A stretch of DNA of 35,786 bases from positions 1-35,786 of IMG/VR virus record IMGVR_UViG_3300009103_000088. One strand, written 5' to 3'. The notes under the pieces were generated by a model. It was not told where the DNA came from, made no database searches, and was given only the letters and a program-made list of their open reading frames with translations. Shown in pieces: positions 11,694 through 18,200 of this stretch. Each line of letters begins with the position of its first letter. Positions within the stretch are counted from its first letter, which is position 1. This DNA comes from a virus. The translations under genes and the position numbers were made by a program.

Positions 11694-11900
11694 TCAATGC
11701 TTCCTACGAAAAACAACAGGCTCTTCGCAGGAAGGAAACAATTTTTTTACTTCTAGAAAGGCTTCATCCAAGCCCTTCTGTCTCATGTATTCCCATTTCT
11801 CATATTTGTTGTTGAATGGAACCATGACTCTATCAAGGTTTTCGCGCTTTACCGGGGAGTAACCCAGAACTTCTCTTATGCGTTTATCGCGTCTGCCCAT
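11694..11900 (-). CDS. Hypothetical basic protein, 68 aa
   Basis: The ATG follows AGGAGTAGCAA. The protein begins MGRRDKRIREVLGYSPVKRE, is strongly basic at both ends (PVVFRRKH), and has a charged central helix (YEKWEYMRQKGLDEAFLEVK). It overlaps the end of the replication-protein gene by 25 bases. It has no recognisable family. Position suggests an accessory of the replication block. Confidence 0.62.
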   Translation of the reverse strand: MGRRDKRIREVLGYSPVKRENLDRVMVPFNNKYEKWEYMRQKGLDEAFLEVKKLFPSCEEPVVFRRKH

Positions 11901-12505
11901 TTGCTACTCCTGACGTACTGTCGGCATCTATCCGACCATGCCTGTTTGGATTCATTCTCTGCGCGGGCTAGGCCCATTTTGTTCAGCATCTCGGCCATCA
12001 ATTTTAAATGCTCCCGATTGAAGCGCTTCGTCCAGTGCCACGCACAAAAGCCGACGCCCTCGACCAAAACAGTAGCGTCCCCATCGCAATCGGTGCAGGG
12101 CATCCTTGCGGAAGATTTTCCCTCGACGACATTACCGGGGAGCGAAGGAACAGAATCCATCCATCTGCCGCCGTTGAGCCATGTCGCAGGCATCGGTAGC
12201 CGAGGAACAAAGATGTCGTGCCGCCTTCGATCTTCAGAAGATGGGTACTTGTCGTAAACAGCCTTTCGATAGTCGCACTGATTTCGGATCGCTTGGATCA
12301 ATACATTCTTGGCAAAGTCTTTCCAGTCATTCTGAGGAATTCCCGGGTCTTTTTTGAACACCTTCAGCCAAGCCCGTAAAGCATCCTTCTTCCCGGTCTT
12401 CTGTCCCGAGGGCCACTTCTGCCACCATTCCTCAAACATATCGACAAGGTGGGACTCATCGATGGCGGCATCTACTGACTCAACCATTGTCTGCATAACT
12501 TCCAT
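11876..12505 (-). CDS. Replication protein O / helicase-loader-like protein, 209 aa
   Basis: The ATG at 12505 is preferred because it follows GGAGAACGAGA; the frame is open to 12565. The first half has the pattern of the C-terminal region of phage replication initiators and loaders: FEEWWQKWP, GKKDALRAWLKVFKKDP, an AIR segment and a conserved LPMPATWLNGGRW (P.TWLN.GRW). A zinc-like site follows (CTDCDGDATVLVEGVGFCAW), then a helical tail. The winged-helix origin-binding N-terminus common in O proteins is absent, so origin recognition may be lacking or separate. It is the first gene after the minus-strand promoter at 12755-12783. Confidence 0.72.
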   Translation of the reverse strand: MEVMQTMVESVDAAIDESHLVDMFEEWWQKWPSGQKTGKKDALRAWLKVFKKDPGIPQNDWKDFAKNVLIQAIRNQCDYRKAVYDKYPSSEDRRRHDIFVPRLPMPATWLNGGRWMDSVPSLPGNVVEGKSSARMPCTDCDGDATVLVEGVGFCAWHWTKRFNREHLKLMAEMLNKMGLARAENESKQAWSDRCRQYVRSSKWADAINA

Positions 12506-12754
12506 TCTCGTTCTCCCATAGCATTCACTGAGACGTAGGTGATGGGACATCGCCACGACAGTCATCGCCCCGCGGATTCCCGGTATATGGAGGGCCGCGC
12601 CAGCCCCGATGGCCTATCTCTAGGAAGCATCACCAATGCGGCGTTTATCCCGTCTCGGAGGTCGCCGTGGCTCACCTAACATCCTTCACTGGCTTTCTGG
12701 GATAAAGAGTCGGGTGACCAGCGGCCCCTCTCACTTTGCGTCCCGGGCAGTCAT

Positions 12755-12783
12755 AAGGTAGCCTCTAAGGCCTCTAGAGTCAA
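12755..12783 (-). promoter_or_regulatory. Sigma70-type promoter for the replication block
   Basis: On the minus strand TTGACT (12783-12778) and TACCTT (12760-12755) are separated by exactly 17 bp. The spacer contains TAGAGGC twice in tandem, 9 bp apart, an operator-like arrangement. Transcription would begin near 12748 and read a long leader into the gene starting at 12505. Confidence 0.5.
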
Positions 12784-12798
12784 CACATTATTTCCTTG

Positions 12799-12839
12799 TC
12801 GTGTATATTCGTGTATACTCGGGCTTATGAATACGAATA
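12799..12839. promoter_or_regulatory. Operator-like direct and inverted repeats
   Basis: TCGTGTATA occurs at 12799-12807 and 12809-12817, exactly one helical turn apart. TATTCGT (12806-12812) is inverted as ACGAATA (12833-12839). TATACT (12814-12819) is a good plus-strand -10, without a matching -35. The layout suggests a regulator that acts on right-going transcription. Confidence 0.5.
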
Positions 12840-13005
12840 GCGTGTGTTTGCCGAGCGCAAAATCGGCAAAGTGGTTGATCACCACCACCCTGTTGGGCGG
12901 CGACACAGATAATCTAGGTTTTTTTGTTTTCCTAGAGTCCTCCATCGTATACGCAAACAGCAAGTGATCTTCACTGCTCCAATTTCAGTGAAAGGTCATC
13001 GGTCA

Positions 13006-13030
13006 GCCCCTCCTCCGTCCTTGGAGGGGC
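13006..13030 (+). promoter_or_regulatory. Hairpin that sequesters the ribosome binding site
   Basis: GCCCCTCC (13006-13013) pairs perfectly with GGAGGGGC (13023-13030). The GGAGGGG arm is the only good ribosome binding site for the TTG start at 13038. No T run follows, so this is not a normal terminator. Translation of the recombination operon's first gene should depend on opening this stem. Confidence 0.55.
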
Positions 13031-13037
13031 AGGCCGC

Positions 13038-13343
13038 TTGATCACAAAACCGACAACATGGAGATCGAATGAATACAAAAAATTCTTACAAAGTCTTGAC
13101 TGCTCTATGTGCGGTCATTCTGGCTGGGACGACAACCAAGTTATTGTCCACCACGCCATCGCCATACCCGGACTTAACCTCGGCAAGATGGGAGGGAAAG
13201 CAAGTGACTCATTCGGAATCCCCTTACACGTTCTCTGTCATAATGAGTTCCACGCTCAGTTTCACAAATACAAGGGAGAGCAACACTTATGGTTGATCCG
13301 AACACTGGAAAGAGCGCTCAGGCAGTACGGGCCGACCCGATGA
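13038..13343 (+). CDS. HNH/Ref-like zinc-binding protein, 101 aa
   Basis: The start is a TTG eight bases after GGAGGGG; no in-frame ATG occurs before the conserved region. The protein begins MITKPTTWRSNEYKKFLQSL. It has C-S-M-C (CSMCGHSGWDD), a histidine pair (VIVHHAI), the segment GGKASDSFGIPLHVLCHNEF and a terminal H. This C-x2-C...HH...PLC..H.E.H order is the NinG/Ref-type HNH layout, found in phage recombination modules where Ref nicks or cuts RecA-bound DNA. It is the first gene of the recombination operon, and its ribosome binding site is in a hairpin. Confidence 0.74.
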   Translation: MITKPTTWRSNEYKKFLQSLDCSMCGHSGWDDNQVIVHHAIAIPGLNLGKMGGKASDSFGIPLHVLCHNEFHAQFHKYKGEQHLWLIRTLERALRQYGPTR

Positions 13344-13522
13344 ACCTCACCAGCGAAGCCATGATCCAGATGCTGGTCTTGGAAAATTTTCAGGACATCG
13401 CAAGGATGGTGAGACAAATCATGCTCAGGTATATCGGCACTCAATCTCTCTCGGAGGATGAGTACGAAATTGCTTCCTACATAAACGATTGCGTCTTAGC
13501 GCGGGAGGCTGACTTTGAGTGA
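13340..13522 (+). CDS. Hypothetical protein, 60 aa
   Basis: An ATG in ATGA overlap with the previous stop (13340) is chosen; the open frame extends to 13289, which would need a 55-base overlap. The product begins MNLTSEAMIQMLVLENFQDI. It is a two-helix acidic protein (RMVRQIMLRYIG, then LSEDEYEIASYINDCVLARE). No family is recognised. The overlap chain with both neighbours supports co-translation in the recombination operon. Confidence 0.6.
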   Translation: MNLTSEAMIQMLVLENFQDIARMVRQIMLRYIGTQSLSEDEYEIASYINDCVLAREADFE

Positions 13523-13841
13523 TCTCGTCAGTGATGAGCGGGTCGAGAAGGCAATGGTCTATCTCGCGGAGACAGACCTCCCCGCCGCTCAGGCAAAAGC
13601 CCGAGCCAAGTCCCTCGAACAATTCGGAAAAACAGTTAAGGCCTTTGGGTTTCTCGAAGCCAATGGGACAGTGGCAGAAAGAGAAGCAACGGCGCTCACC
13701 ACGAAGGAGTATCAGGACTACCTGTCGCAGTACGAGGCCGCGGTTGTGGAATCCGAGCAGTTTGCCAACAAACGGGCAACCGAGGCGGGCATCAGAGAGG
13801 TGTGGAGATCACTACAGGCAAACAGGAGGCAAGGCGCATGA
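13515..13841 (+). CDS. Hypothetical helical protein of the recombination operon, 108 aa
   Basis: The TTG at 13515 is the likely start because it overlaps the previous stop and gives MSDLVSDERVEKAMVYLAET. The protein is almost wholly helical and alanine-rich (LPAAQAKARAKSLEQF, REATALTTKEYQDYLSQYEA, ATEAGIREVWRSLQANRR). Similar short helical proteins precede ERF or RecT genes in many siphophages of proteobacteria (pattern recall), where they have no assigned activity. It ends in ATGA overlap with the next gene. Confidence 0.68.
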   Translation: MSDLVSDERVEKAMVYLAETDLPAAQAKARAKSLEQFGKTVKAFGFLEANGTVAEREATALTTKEYQDYLSQYEAAVVESEQFANKRATEAGIREVWRSLQANRRQGA

Positions 13842-14074
13842 GGCTCACCAGAGATCAGATCGAACGCAATCTTGAAACCATTAAGACCATAACTGCCGGG
13901 TTGAACACGGAGATGAAGTTCATCATCGATGATGGAGACACCCTGTCAATTGCCTTCACCCCGGATCGGGCGGATGACTATATCGAAGCGCTTCGAGACC
14001 TAACTAAGTTAATCAACAAGTCAATAGTGGAGATGGGAATCCCTGTTGGCTCACTACAGGAGCATCAACAATGA
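13838..14074 (+). CDS. Hypothetical protein, 78 aa
   Basis: The ATG at 13838 follows AGGAGG at nine bases and overlaps the previous stop. The product begins MRLTRDQIERNLETIKTITA. A charged helix is followed by strands (EMKFIIDDGDTLSIAFTP) and a final helix (DDYIEALRDLTKLINKSIVE). It may be a small alpha/beta accessory of the recombination module. Not recognised. It overlaps the ERF gene by four bases. Confidence 0.66.
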   Translation: MRLTRDQIERNLETIKTITAGLNTEMKFIIDDGDTLSIAFTPDRADDYIEALRDLTKLINKSIVEMGIPVGSLQEHQQ

Positions 14075-14721
14075 GACTACCAGAAGAACACGACACCTAC
14101 CCTGAACTACTGGAAGAGCCTTTGGTGCACACTCGGGAGATAGGGGAAATATCAGCGGCCTTAACGAAGTCCCTGAAGGACATCAAGGACATCCCAAAGA
14201 ACACGCAAGCGTTCAACTACAAATACGCTCCGCTTGAGTTGTACACCCCCATGATAAGACAGGCCTGCCTAAATAACGACCTGTTCGTTCTCCAAAGCCC
14301 TTCATCCTCAACCGGAAGGGTTGGAGTAACAACCCTGCTCACCCACTCGTCAGGCCAGTGGATCAGGGGAGAAGTAAGCATTCCTTTTGACCCCAAAGAA
14401 CATAAAAATGCCATACAGGCTCAGGGGAGCATCATAACGTACCTTCGTCGTTATTCGCTCGGTGCGTTCTGGTCGATTTCTTCGCACGGTGATGACTATG
14501 ATGCCGTGGAGGCTAAGAAGGAAGACCCGCCAACCAAGGCCAGCAAAGCGCTTCTATCAAAATTGGAGCAATCAGCCCAGCAGGGGAAAGAGTCGCTCAC
14601 ACAAGCGTTCGCCAAACTAAGCCCAACGGACAAAAAGTCCCTCACTGACGCTCAAGTCGCCAAATTTAAGGCGACCGCTATGTCGGTTAATGGATCACCA
14701 TGTCCGCCCCCACATCCCTGA
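14071..14721 (+). CDS. erf: ERF-family single-strand annealing protein
   Basis: A 216-residue ERF-type recombinase. The conserved core is visible: EIGEISAALTKSLKDI, the FNYKYAPLELYTPMIRQACL motif, then GRVGVTTLLTHSSGQWI, and AIQAQGSIITYLRRYSLGAF followed by DDYDAV. ERF proteins anneal complementary single strands as rings or filaments and work with a 5'-3' exonuclease, here encoded next door with a 22-base overlap. The C-terminus (from about 145) is polar and lysine-rich. Length is normal for phage ERF. Confidence 0.88.
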   Translation: MRLPEEHDTYPELLEEPLVHTREIGEISAALTKSLKDIKDIPKNTQAFNYKYAPLELYTPMIRQACLNNDLFVLQSPSSSTGRVGVTTLLTHSSGQWIRGEVSIPFDPKEHKNAIQAQGSIITYLRRYSLGAFWSISSHGDDYDAVEAKKEDPPTKASKALLSKLEQSAQQGKESLTQAFAKLSPTDKKSLTDAQVAKFKATAMSVNGSPCPPPHP

Positions 14722-15332
14722 TGGAGATTAAGTGCGAACAAGGTACACCCGAATGGTTCTGGGCGAGGAAGGGACTGCTGACGGCATCCAACGCTGGGTC
14801 GGCGGCAGGATTGCAAGGGGCATATCTTTCTCGCCCAGCCCTCTGGCGTTCTCTGAACGGGGAAGAGCGCCCCGTAACGCCCCCGATGATATTTGGGATA
14901 GAACATGAACAGATGGCGCGTCATGCAGGGGAAGTTGCAGTGGGCGCTGTCTCTTGGCCTGCTGGTTTTTTTATCAGCGACTCTGACGATTGGCTGGGTG
15001 CTAGTCCGGATGGCGTGTTCACTGGAATGGGTCTGCACGAAATTAAGTGCCGCCCTGAGAAGCCATATGAGGCCATATCACCTCAACACATGGCGCAGAT
15101 ACAGATGCAACTTGCTGTCTGTGGATGCGGAAGATGCATCTTCCAGTCATGGACGCCCGAGAAGCAAAGAATCTGGCAAGTCCCCTTCGACCAAGAGTAC
15201 TGGGACTGGTTGAAACCTTATTTGAAAGAATTCTGGCAATATGTCGTTTCTGATGAGGAGCCTCCGAGGCTTGCACAGAAAAGAATATATCCAGAAAAAT
15301 TGAAATACACCATAATATACGAGGGAGAATAA
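14700..15332 (+). CDS. YqaJ/lambda-exonuclease-type recombination nuclease
   Basis: A 210-residue PDDEXK nuclease. The family start is clear (GTPEWFWARKGLLTAS, 15-30). Active-site residues follow: FGIEHEQMAR (E68, E70), DDWLGASPDGV (D104), HEIKC (E114-x-K116) and a QIQMQL helix (134-139). YqaJ/RedExo enzymes resect double-strand ends and load the partner annealing protein, ERF here. The gene overlaps ERF and abuts the SSB-tip gene, which is typical of a phage recombination cassette. Confidence 0.9.
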   Translation: MSAPTSLMEIKCEQGTPEWFWARKGLLTASNAGSAAGLQGAYLSRPALWRSLNGEERPVTPPMIFGIEHEQMARHAGEVAVGAVSWPAGFFISDSDDWLGASPDGVFTGMGLHEIKCRPEKPYEAISPQHMAQIQMQLAVCGCGRCIFQSWTPEKQRIWQVPFDQEYWDWLKPYLKEFWQYVVSDEEPPRLAQKRIYPEKLKYTIIYEGE

Positions 15333-15604
15333 TGGCATACGAACATAAACCAAACAGATTTTCTTTGCTGAAAAATCAAAGGCGTCGAGGAGATAACGAC
15401 CCGGTCTACACCGGGGACGGGCTGATCGATTTGGCGGAACTTGGCCTTGGAACAGGTCAGGCGGAGGTGTGGGTTTCCCTGTGGAAGGGAGAAACTCAAG
15501 CAGGCGCGGTCAGGCTTTCTGGATCAATCAGAGCCAAAACGCCAAAGGAATTTGAAGAAGACCCAACTCAGCAGGGGGGATTTGATGATGACATTCCATT
15601 TTGA
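15332..15604 (+). CDS. Small protein ending in an SSB-type tip, 90 aa
   Basis: A 90-residue protein beginning MAYEHKPNRFSLLKNQRRRG, with beta-strand-like segments (TGQAEVWVSLWKGETQAG, AVRLSGSIRAK) and ending GGFDDDIPF. The last six residues equal the C-terminal tip of E. coli SSB (DDDIPF), which recruits exonucleases, RecO, RecQ, PriA and others. The WVSLWKGETQ..AVRLSGSIR segment could be a small ssDNA-binding or OB-like core. No complete OB fold can be claimed. Its place directly after ERF and YqaJ supports a role in recombination, either as a phage SSB or as a mimic of the tip. Confidence 0.7.
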   Translation: MAYEHKPNRFSLLKNQRRRGDNDPVYTGDGLIDLAELGLGTGQAEVWVSLWKGETQAGAVRLSGSIRAKTPKEFEEDPTQQGGFDDDIPF

Positions 15605-15827
15605 AGATTCCGAGGGAACGATCTGCGCTGGTGGAGAGTTGGCTCCCCACAAGAAATGGAAGGGGATCAGGTTGCCTATAAGGGTGATCACTCCGAAGCG
15701 GAACTTTGGGGCGCTCCCCAAGCCCGCAACGTATGACGGATACCAATTATTTGTGGTTCCCGGCGGCGACTCCGTATACTTTCCTTACGGCCACTCCCCA
15801 GTGTTTCTGAAGGCGGAGCGCACCTGA
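15585..15827 (+). CDS. Hypothetical protein, 80 aa
   Basis: Two ATG codons at 15585 and 15588 lie in the end of the SSB-tip gene after AGGGGGGA; either could start the frame. The product begins MMTFHFEDSEGTICAGGELA and is beta-rich (KWKGIRLPIRVITPKRNFGA, YDGYQLFVVPGGDSVYFPYG). It has no recognisable catalytic site. Overlap with the SSB-tip gene and the two-base gap to the HTH gene place it in the recombination operon. Not recognised. Confidence 0.62.
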   Translation: MMTFHFEDSEGTICAGGELAPHKKWKGIRLPIRVITPKRNFGALPKPATYDGYQLFVVPGGDSVYFPYGHSPVFLKAERT

Positions 15828-15828
15828 C

Positions 15829-16083
15829 GTGGCTCAGGAGAAGGGAAACCGATACCCAGTTCCGCCAGAGGACTCCCCCTTATTACTGGCGGTTCAGGCC
15901 CAGACGTATTTGGGGATAGGAAGAACCTCGTTCGAGAAATACGTTAGGCCGTGGCTGACTGACATCAAGATTGGCAGACGGCTACTCTTCAGCAAGGAAG
16001 AACTGGAACAAGTGATCGAGAAAATGGGGGGGAAATCTAAGATACGCGACCAGAGGTGGGGGAAAGGGGGAGGGGGAGAGTGA
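15829..16083 (+). CDS. Helix-turn-helix (excisionase/AlpA-like) protein, 84 aa
   Basis: A GTG start one base after the preceding stop is used. The segment LLLAVQAQTYLGIGRTSFEK is a helix-turn-helix in which AQTYLGIGRTSFEKYV matches MerR/excisionase-type HTH (helix_turn_helix_17). IKIGRRLLFSKEELEQVIEK is the usual wing and following helix. Such proteins in phages act as excisionases or small transcription regulators. No integrase is visible here, so a regulator is somewhat more likely. The tail is glycine- and lysine-rich. Confidence 0.72.
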   Translation: MAQEKGNRYPVPPEDSPLLLAVQAQTYLGIGRTSFEKYVRPWLTDIKIGRRLLFSKEELEQVIEKMGGKSKIRDQRWGKGGGGE

Positions 16084-16184
16084 GTAAAAAGGAAAAGATA
16101 CTCCGGTTGGTGTTCGGAGCGCCGATCATGGCGTTGCTGATGTGGTTGGTATGGGAAGTTGTGACTAACCCTTATGGTTGGTGA
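16080..16184 (+). CDS. One-helix membrane micropeptide, 34 aa
   Basis: A GTG overlapping the previous stop (GTGA) opens a 34-residue frame, MSKKEKILRLVFGAPIMALL and then MWLVWEVVTNPYGW. A basic N-terminus is followed by one hydrophobic helix. Ribosome binding is possible through GGGGGAGA just upstream. It ends 11 bases before the convergent late operon. It is plausible as a coupled membrane peptide but could be chance. Confidence 0.4.
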   Translation: MSKKEKILRLVFGAPIMALLMWLVWEVVTNPYGW

Positions 16185-16195
16185 GTGAAATCCGG

Positions 16196-16567
16196 CTAGT
16201 CCCCCTTCCCGCCAACAATCACATCCCAGTCGATCTCGTTAACAGATTCAGCAGAGGTATCTTTCACCTCGATCTCCTGCTCAGTCTTGGATGGAATCAG
16301 GGCGGTAGCAATCCTTACATAAGTGGACGGGTCTTTTTGCCTGACCTCTGCAATAACGGAGTCTCCGTGCTGCTCAAAATCCAATAGCATGGCATCCGTG
16401 AATGCCTGTGAGAATTTGTTCCGTGATCCAATGCGCCGTCCTGCTCTATTAATCCGGGGGTCATTCTTCACAAACGGCCTCCCTAATGTAGCCTTAGCCT
16501 TCTTAACGGAAGAAGCCGCCCGGGGGGCGGCTTTCTTAACGAGTTTGTTGTCTGTTTTCTTATCCAT
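16196..16567 (-). CDS. DUF5681/small-terminase-like protein, 123 aa
   Basis: The N-terminal third is basic and Ala/Lys-rich (KKAAPRAASSVKKAKATLGR). The core is GRPFVKNDPRINRAGRRIGS followed by RNKFSQAFTDAMLLDFEQHG and VIAEVRQKDPSTYVRIATAL. This matches the DUF5681/small-terminase-like pattern (G.P...D.R...GR..GSRNK....F..AL..DF..HG). Such proteins usually stand next to the large terminase and may bind the packaging site. No large terminase is in this window, so the function is inferred from the family. It is the last gene of the late minus-strand operon. Confidence 0.68.
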   Translation of the reverse strand: MDKKTDNKLVKKAAPRAASSVKKAKATLGRPFVKNDPRINRAGRRIGSRNKFSQAFTDAMLLDFEQHGDSVIAEVRQKDPSTYVRIATALIPSKTEQEIEVKDTSAESVNEIDWDVIVGGKGD

Positions 16568-16796
16568 CTCTTAACTCCGGTGGAGTGTGTTCAACGACCT
16601 CCTGTCTCAACTCCCAGACCTCGGGACTGGAATCTGAAAAAGCGCCGTGCTGTGACAGCATCGCATAACAAGCCGCCAATTTAGACCTCATACTTTTTGC
16701 ACCAAGCAGAGCGGTCTGAAACTGAGGGTTACTGATTCGACGCTGAACAGGTAGACGCATATGAGGCTCCTTTGAAAGGTAATATTCTTCAGTCAT
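16560..16796 (-). CDS. Hypothetical protein, 78 aa
   Basis: The ATG at 16796 follows GGAGGG at correct spacing and overlaps the end of the phosphoesterase gene. The protein begins MTEEYYLSKEPHMRLPVQRR, has a helical middle (QFQTALLGAKSMRSKLAACY) and an acidic end (SSPEVWELRQEVVEHTPPEL). No family is recognised. It overlaps the small-terminase-like gene by eight bases. Confidence 0.62.
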   Translation of the reverse strand: MTEEYYLSKEPHMRLPVQRRISNPQFQTALLGAKSMRSKLAACYAMLSQHGAFSDSSPEVWELRQEVVEHTPPELRDG

Positions 16797-17568
16797 GGTC
16801 GATTCCCTCCCGAATGAGGTAATCTTTTAATTCGATTTTTTCGTACTTGCGGCAAAGATATTTGAGACTTAATTCCATCATGTCGTAATCACCATCTTCT
16901 ACGCCATTCAGAACAACAACTCCCTGCCATGATTCCTTAGCCTGCGGCCCGAGGTACTCCTCTCTATGCAGATAACAACTTCCACATATCAGCGCTCTCT
17001 GCACCTGCCCCGTGGGCAACGCTCTCGCGGCAACAAGTTTTCCTTGGCGATGGCCTTGGCAATAAGACAGCCCTACGTTTCGGAGAATATTTTCTGCGGT
17101 TCCGCCATACGCTCTACCAGTGTAGGGAGCATAGAAGTAGTGGGTGAAGTGAACCCCGCCAATCTCATTCACTGTTTTGAACGGATGGAAGTTCCAACCA
17201 TCCCGATTCATTGCACCCTCTGATAGGACTCCATCCAGTACCGGGTGATCATCGATGTACCGCATTAATCGGTGTTCGTGATTACCGCCATGCAGATGAA
17301 ACTCTGGGCGCCTCTTCATGGGCTTCAAGGTCTTCCAGAATAAATCCATCGCCTTGTTACCAGCCTCGATGTCCTCGATAACCCTTTGCCCCTCTATCTC
17401 TTTCCTGCTGGAATAGGAACTCAGGGAGGGGAAATCCCAGTGGTCTCCAAGGTGGACAACGTGGTCACCCTCTTTCAGGTAATCTCTAATGGCTCTTGCC
17501 GCCCATTTCATCTGGACGATGGGAGCGCCGGGTTTAACCTGAGTATCTGGTATTACGAGAATCTTCAT
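16789..17568 (-). CDS. Calcineurin-like metallophosphoesterase, 259 aa
   Basis: The protein begins MKILVIPDTQVKPGAPIVQM. Metal-ligand motifs of the family are clear: DTQ (D8, position of D-x-H), GDHVVHLGDHWD (GD.H..GD), GGNHEHRLMRY (GNHE), GVHFTHYF and YCQGHRQGKL (GH.H-like). Relatives are nucleases, cyclic-nucleotide or protein phosphatases, and many phages carry one in late genes; the substrate is unknown. An ATG at 17568 is chosen; a GTG at 17580 adds four residues. The 5' end overlaps the preceding gene by 35 bases. Confidence 0.85.
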   Translation of the reverse strand: MKILVIPDTQVKPGAPIVQMKWAARAIRDYLKEGDHVVHLGDHWDFPSLSSYSSRKEIEGQRVIEDIEAGNKAMDLFWKTLKPMKRRPEFHLHGGNHEHRLMRYIDDHPVLDGVLSEGAMNRDGWNFHPFKTVNEIGGVHFTHYFYAPYTGRAYGGTAENILRNVGLSYCQGHRQGKLVAARALPTGQVQRALICGSCYLHREEYLGPQAKESWQGVVVLNGVEDGDYDMMELSLKYLCRKYEKIELKDYLIREGIDHD

Positions 17569-17833
17569 AAGTTCGACCACATGGTATTGACTCCACCAAT
17601 GTTTCGATGCCTAGCACCATTCCCATTGGTATCCGGTTGAGTCCTCCCCAGTGATCAGTGTCTGGTAAATGCGAATCTGCCAACACGACAAAATCCGTCT
17701 TCTTTTTCCCCGATGAAACCAAGTACCCTACTGTGTATATAATCCACGGCTTCTCTTTTTTAAGTTCCTGCCACCCAGCAGTATGGTCTGCGTCAATCCA
17801 TGACACGCGAACGAGCGCATGGTTACAGTTCAC
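17534..17833 (-). CDS. Hypothetical phage protein, 99 aa
   Basis: A GTG start at 17833, inside the end of the lipoprotein gene, gives MNCNHALVRVSWIDADHTAG and then WQELKKEK..IYTVGYLVS. The later part reads DFVVLADSHLPDTDHWGGLN and RIPMGMVLGIETL. The order VSWIDA...GW..L......VGYLV......VLA.S......G..RIP.GM matches a small phage family of unknown function that I recognise by pattern. It is probably a beta-rich single-domain protein. It overlaps the phosphoesterase start. Confidence 0.66.
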   Translation of the reverse strand: MNCNHALVRVSWIDADHTAGWQELKKEKPWIIYTVGYLVSSGKKKTDFVVLADSHLPDTDHWGGLNRIPMGMVLGIETLVESIPCGRTYEDSRNTRYSG

Positions 17834-18200
17834 GCTTCTTCGTTCCCGGCGATGGGATTATCAGCCCAACCAAGAACGGAAGGAGTAACGGGATGATTAG
17901 AAATGCTCCTACCACCCACCCAGCAACCTCTCCCAGCCTCGCCAGCAGTTCCCACACGGAATCCACCTTCTTCTCGACCGTATGTTCAACCCTTTTTTTG
18001 TGTTCATATATAGTCAAGATTGGCTCCACAATAATTTCTCCCGCAAGATCGCCCGCCGCGGCCCCCACAATTGCCCCGGGTACGCCAGCGGCGACGGCTC
18101 CAGCGGTAGCGGCGACGGTAGTTGTGCCGACCTTAGTTATCGTCCCACAGCCACATAACAATACACAAAATATGGTCATCCATAAAGCGTTTTTCTTCAA
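17823..18200 (-). CDS. Lipoprotein with glycine zipper and membrane segment, 125 aa
   Basis: A TTG start overlaps the stop of the giant gene. The N-terminus MKKNALWMTIFCVLLCGCG ends in a lipobox-like LCGC, so export and lipidation are likely. A glycine/alanine-rich stretch follows (ATAGAVAAGVPGAIVGAAAG), then a charged helix (EHKKRVEHTVEKKVDSVWEL) and a second hydrophobic segment (GAFLIIPLLLPFLVGLII). This resembles lipoproteins placed after the internal-core genes of podoviruses. It may be a spanin-like or envelope-disrupting protein; no direct evidence shows which. Confidence 0.65.
   Translation of the reverse strand: MKKNALWMTIFCVLLCGCGTITKVGTTTVAATAGAVAAGVPGAIVGAAAGDLAGEIIVEPILTIYEHKKRVEHTVEKKVDSVWELLARLGEVAGWVVGAFLIIPLLLPFLVGLIIPSPGTKKREL

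Larger units (their letters stand above)
12506..13037. other. Divergent noncoding control region
   Basis: No convincing gene is present between the replication block (left) and the recombination operon (right). The stretch holds a minus-strand promoter, a leader of about 240 bases before the replication gene, repeated operator-like sites at 12799-12839, a CTTCACTG/CAGTGAA dyad (about 12970-12992), and a hairpin that covers the ribosome binding site of the first right-going gene. An origin of replication could also lie here, but no clear iteron set beyond the listed repeats is seen. Confidence 0.65.

Noticed and set aside
12906-12945. Terminator at the CTAGG...CCTAG dyad
   Set aside because: The T run lies in the loop rather than after the stem, so intrinsic termination is not expected.
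12751-12963. 70-codon minus-strand frame in the divergent control region
   Set aside because: It runs across the promoter and operator repeats and shows no family features.
12827-12967. 46-codon plus-strand frame in the divergent control region
   Set aside because: It has no ribosome binding site and overlaps the operator-like repeats; composition gives no support.
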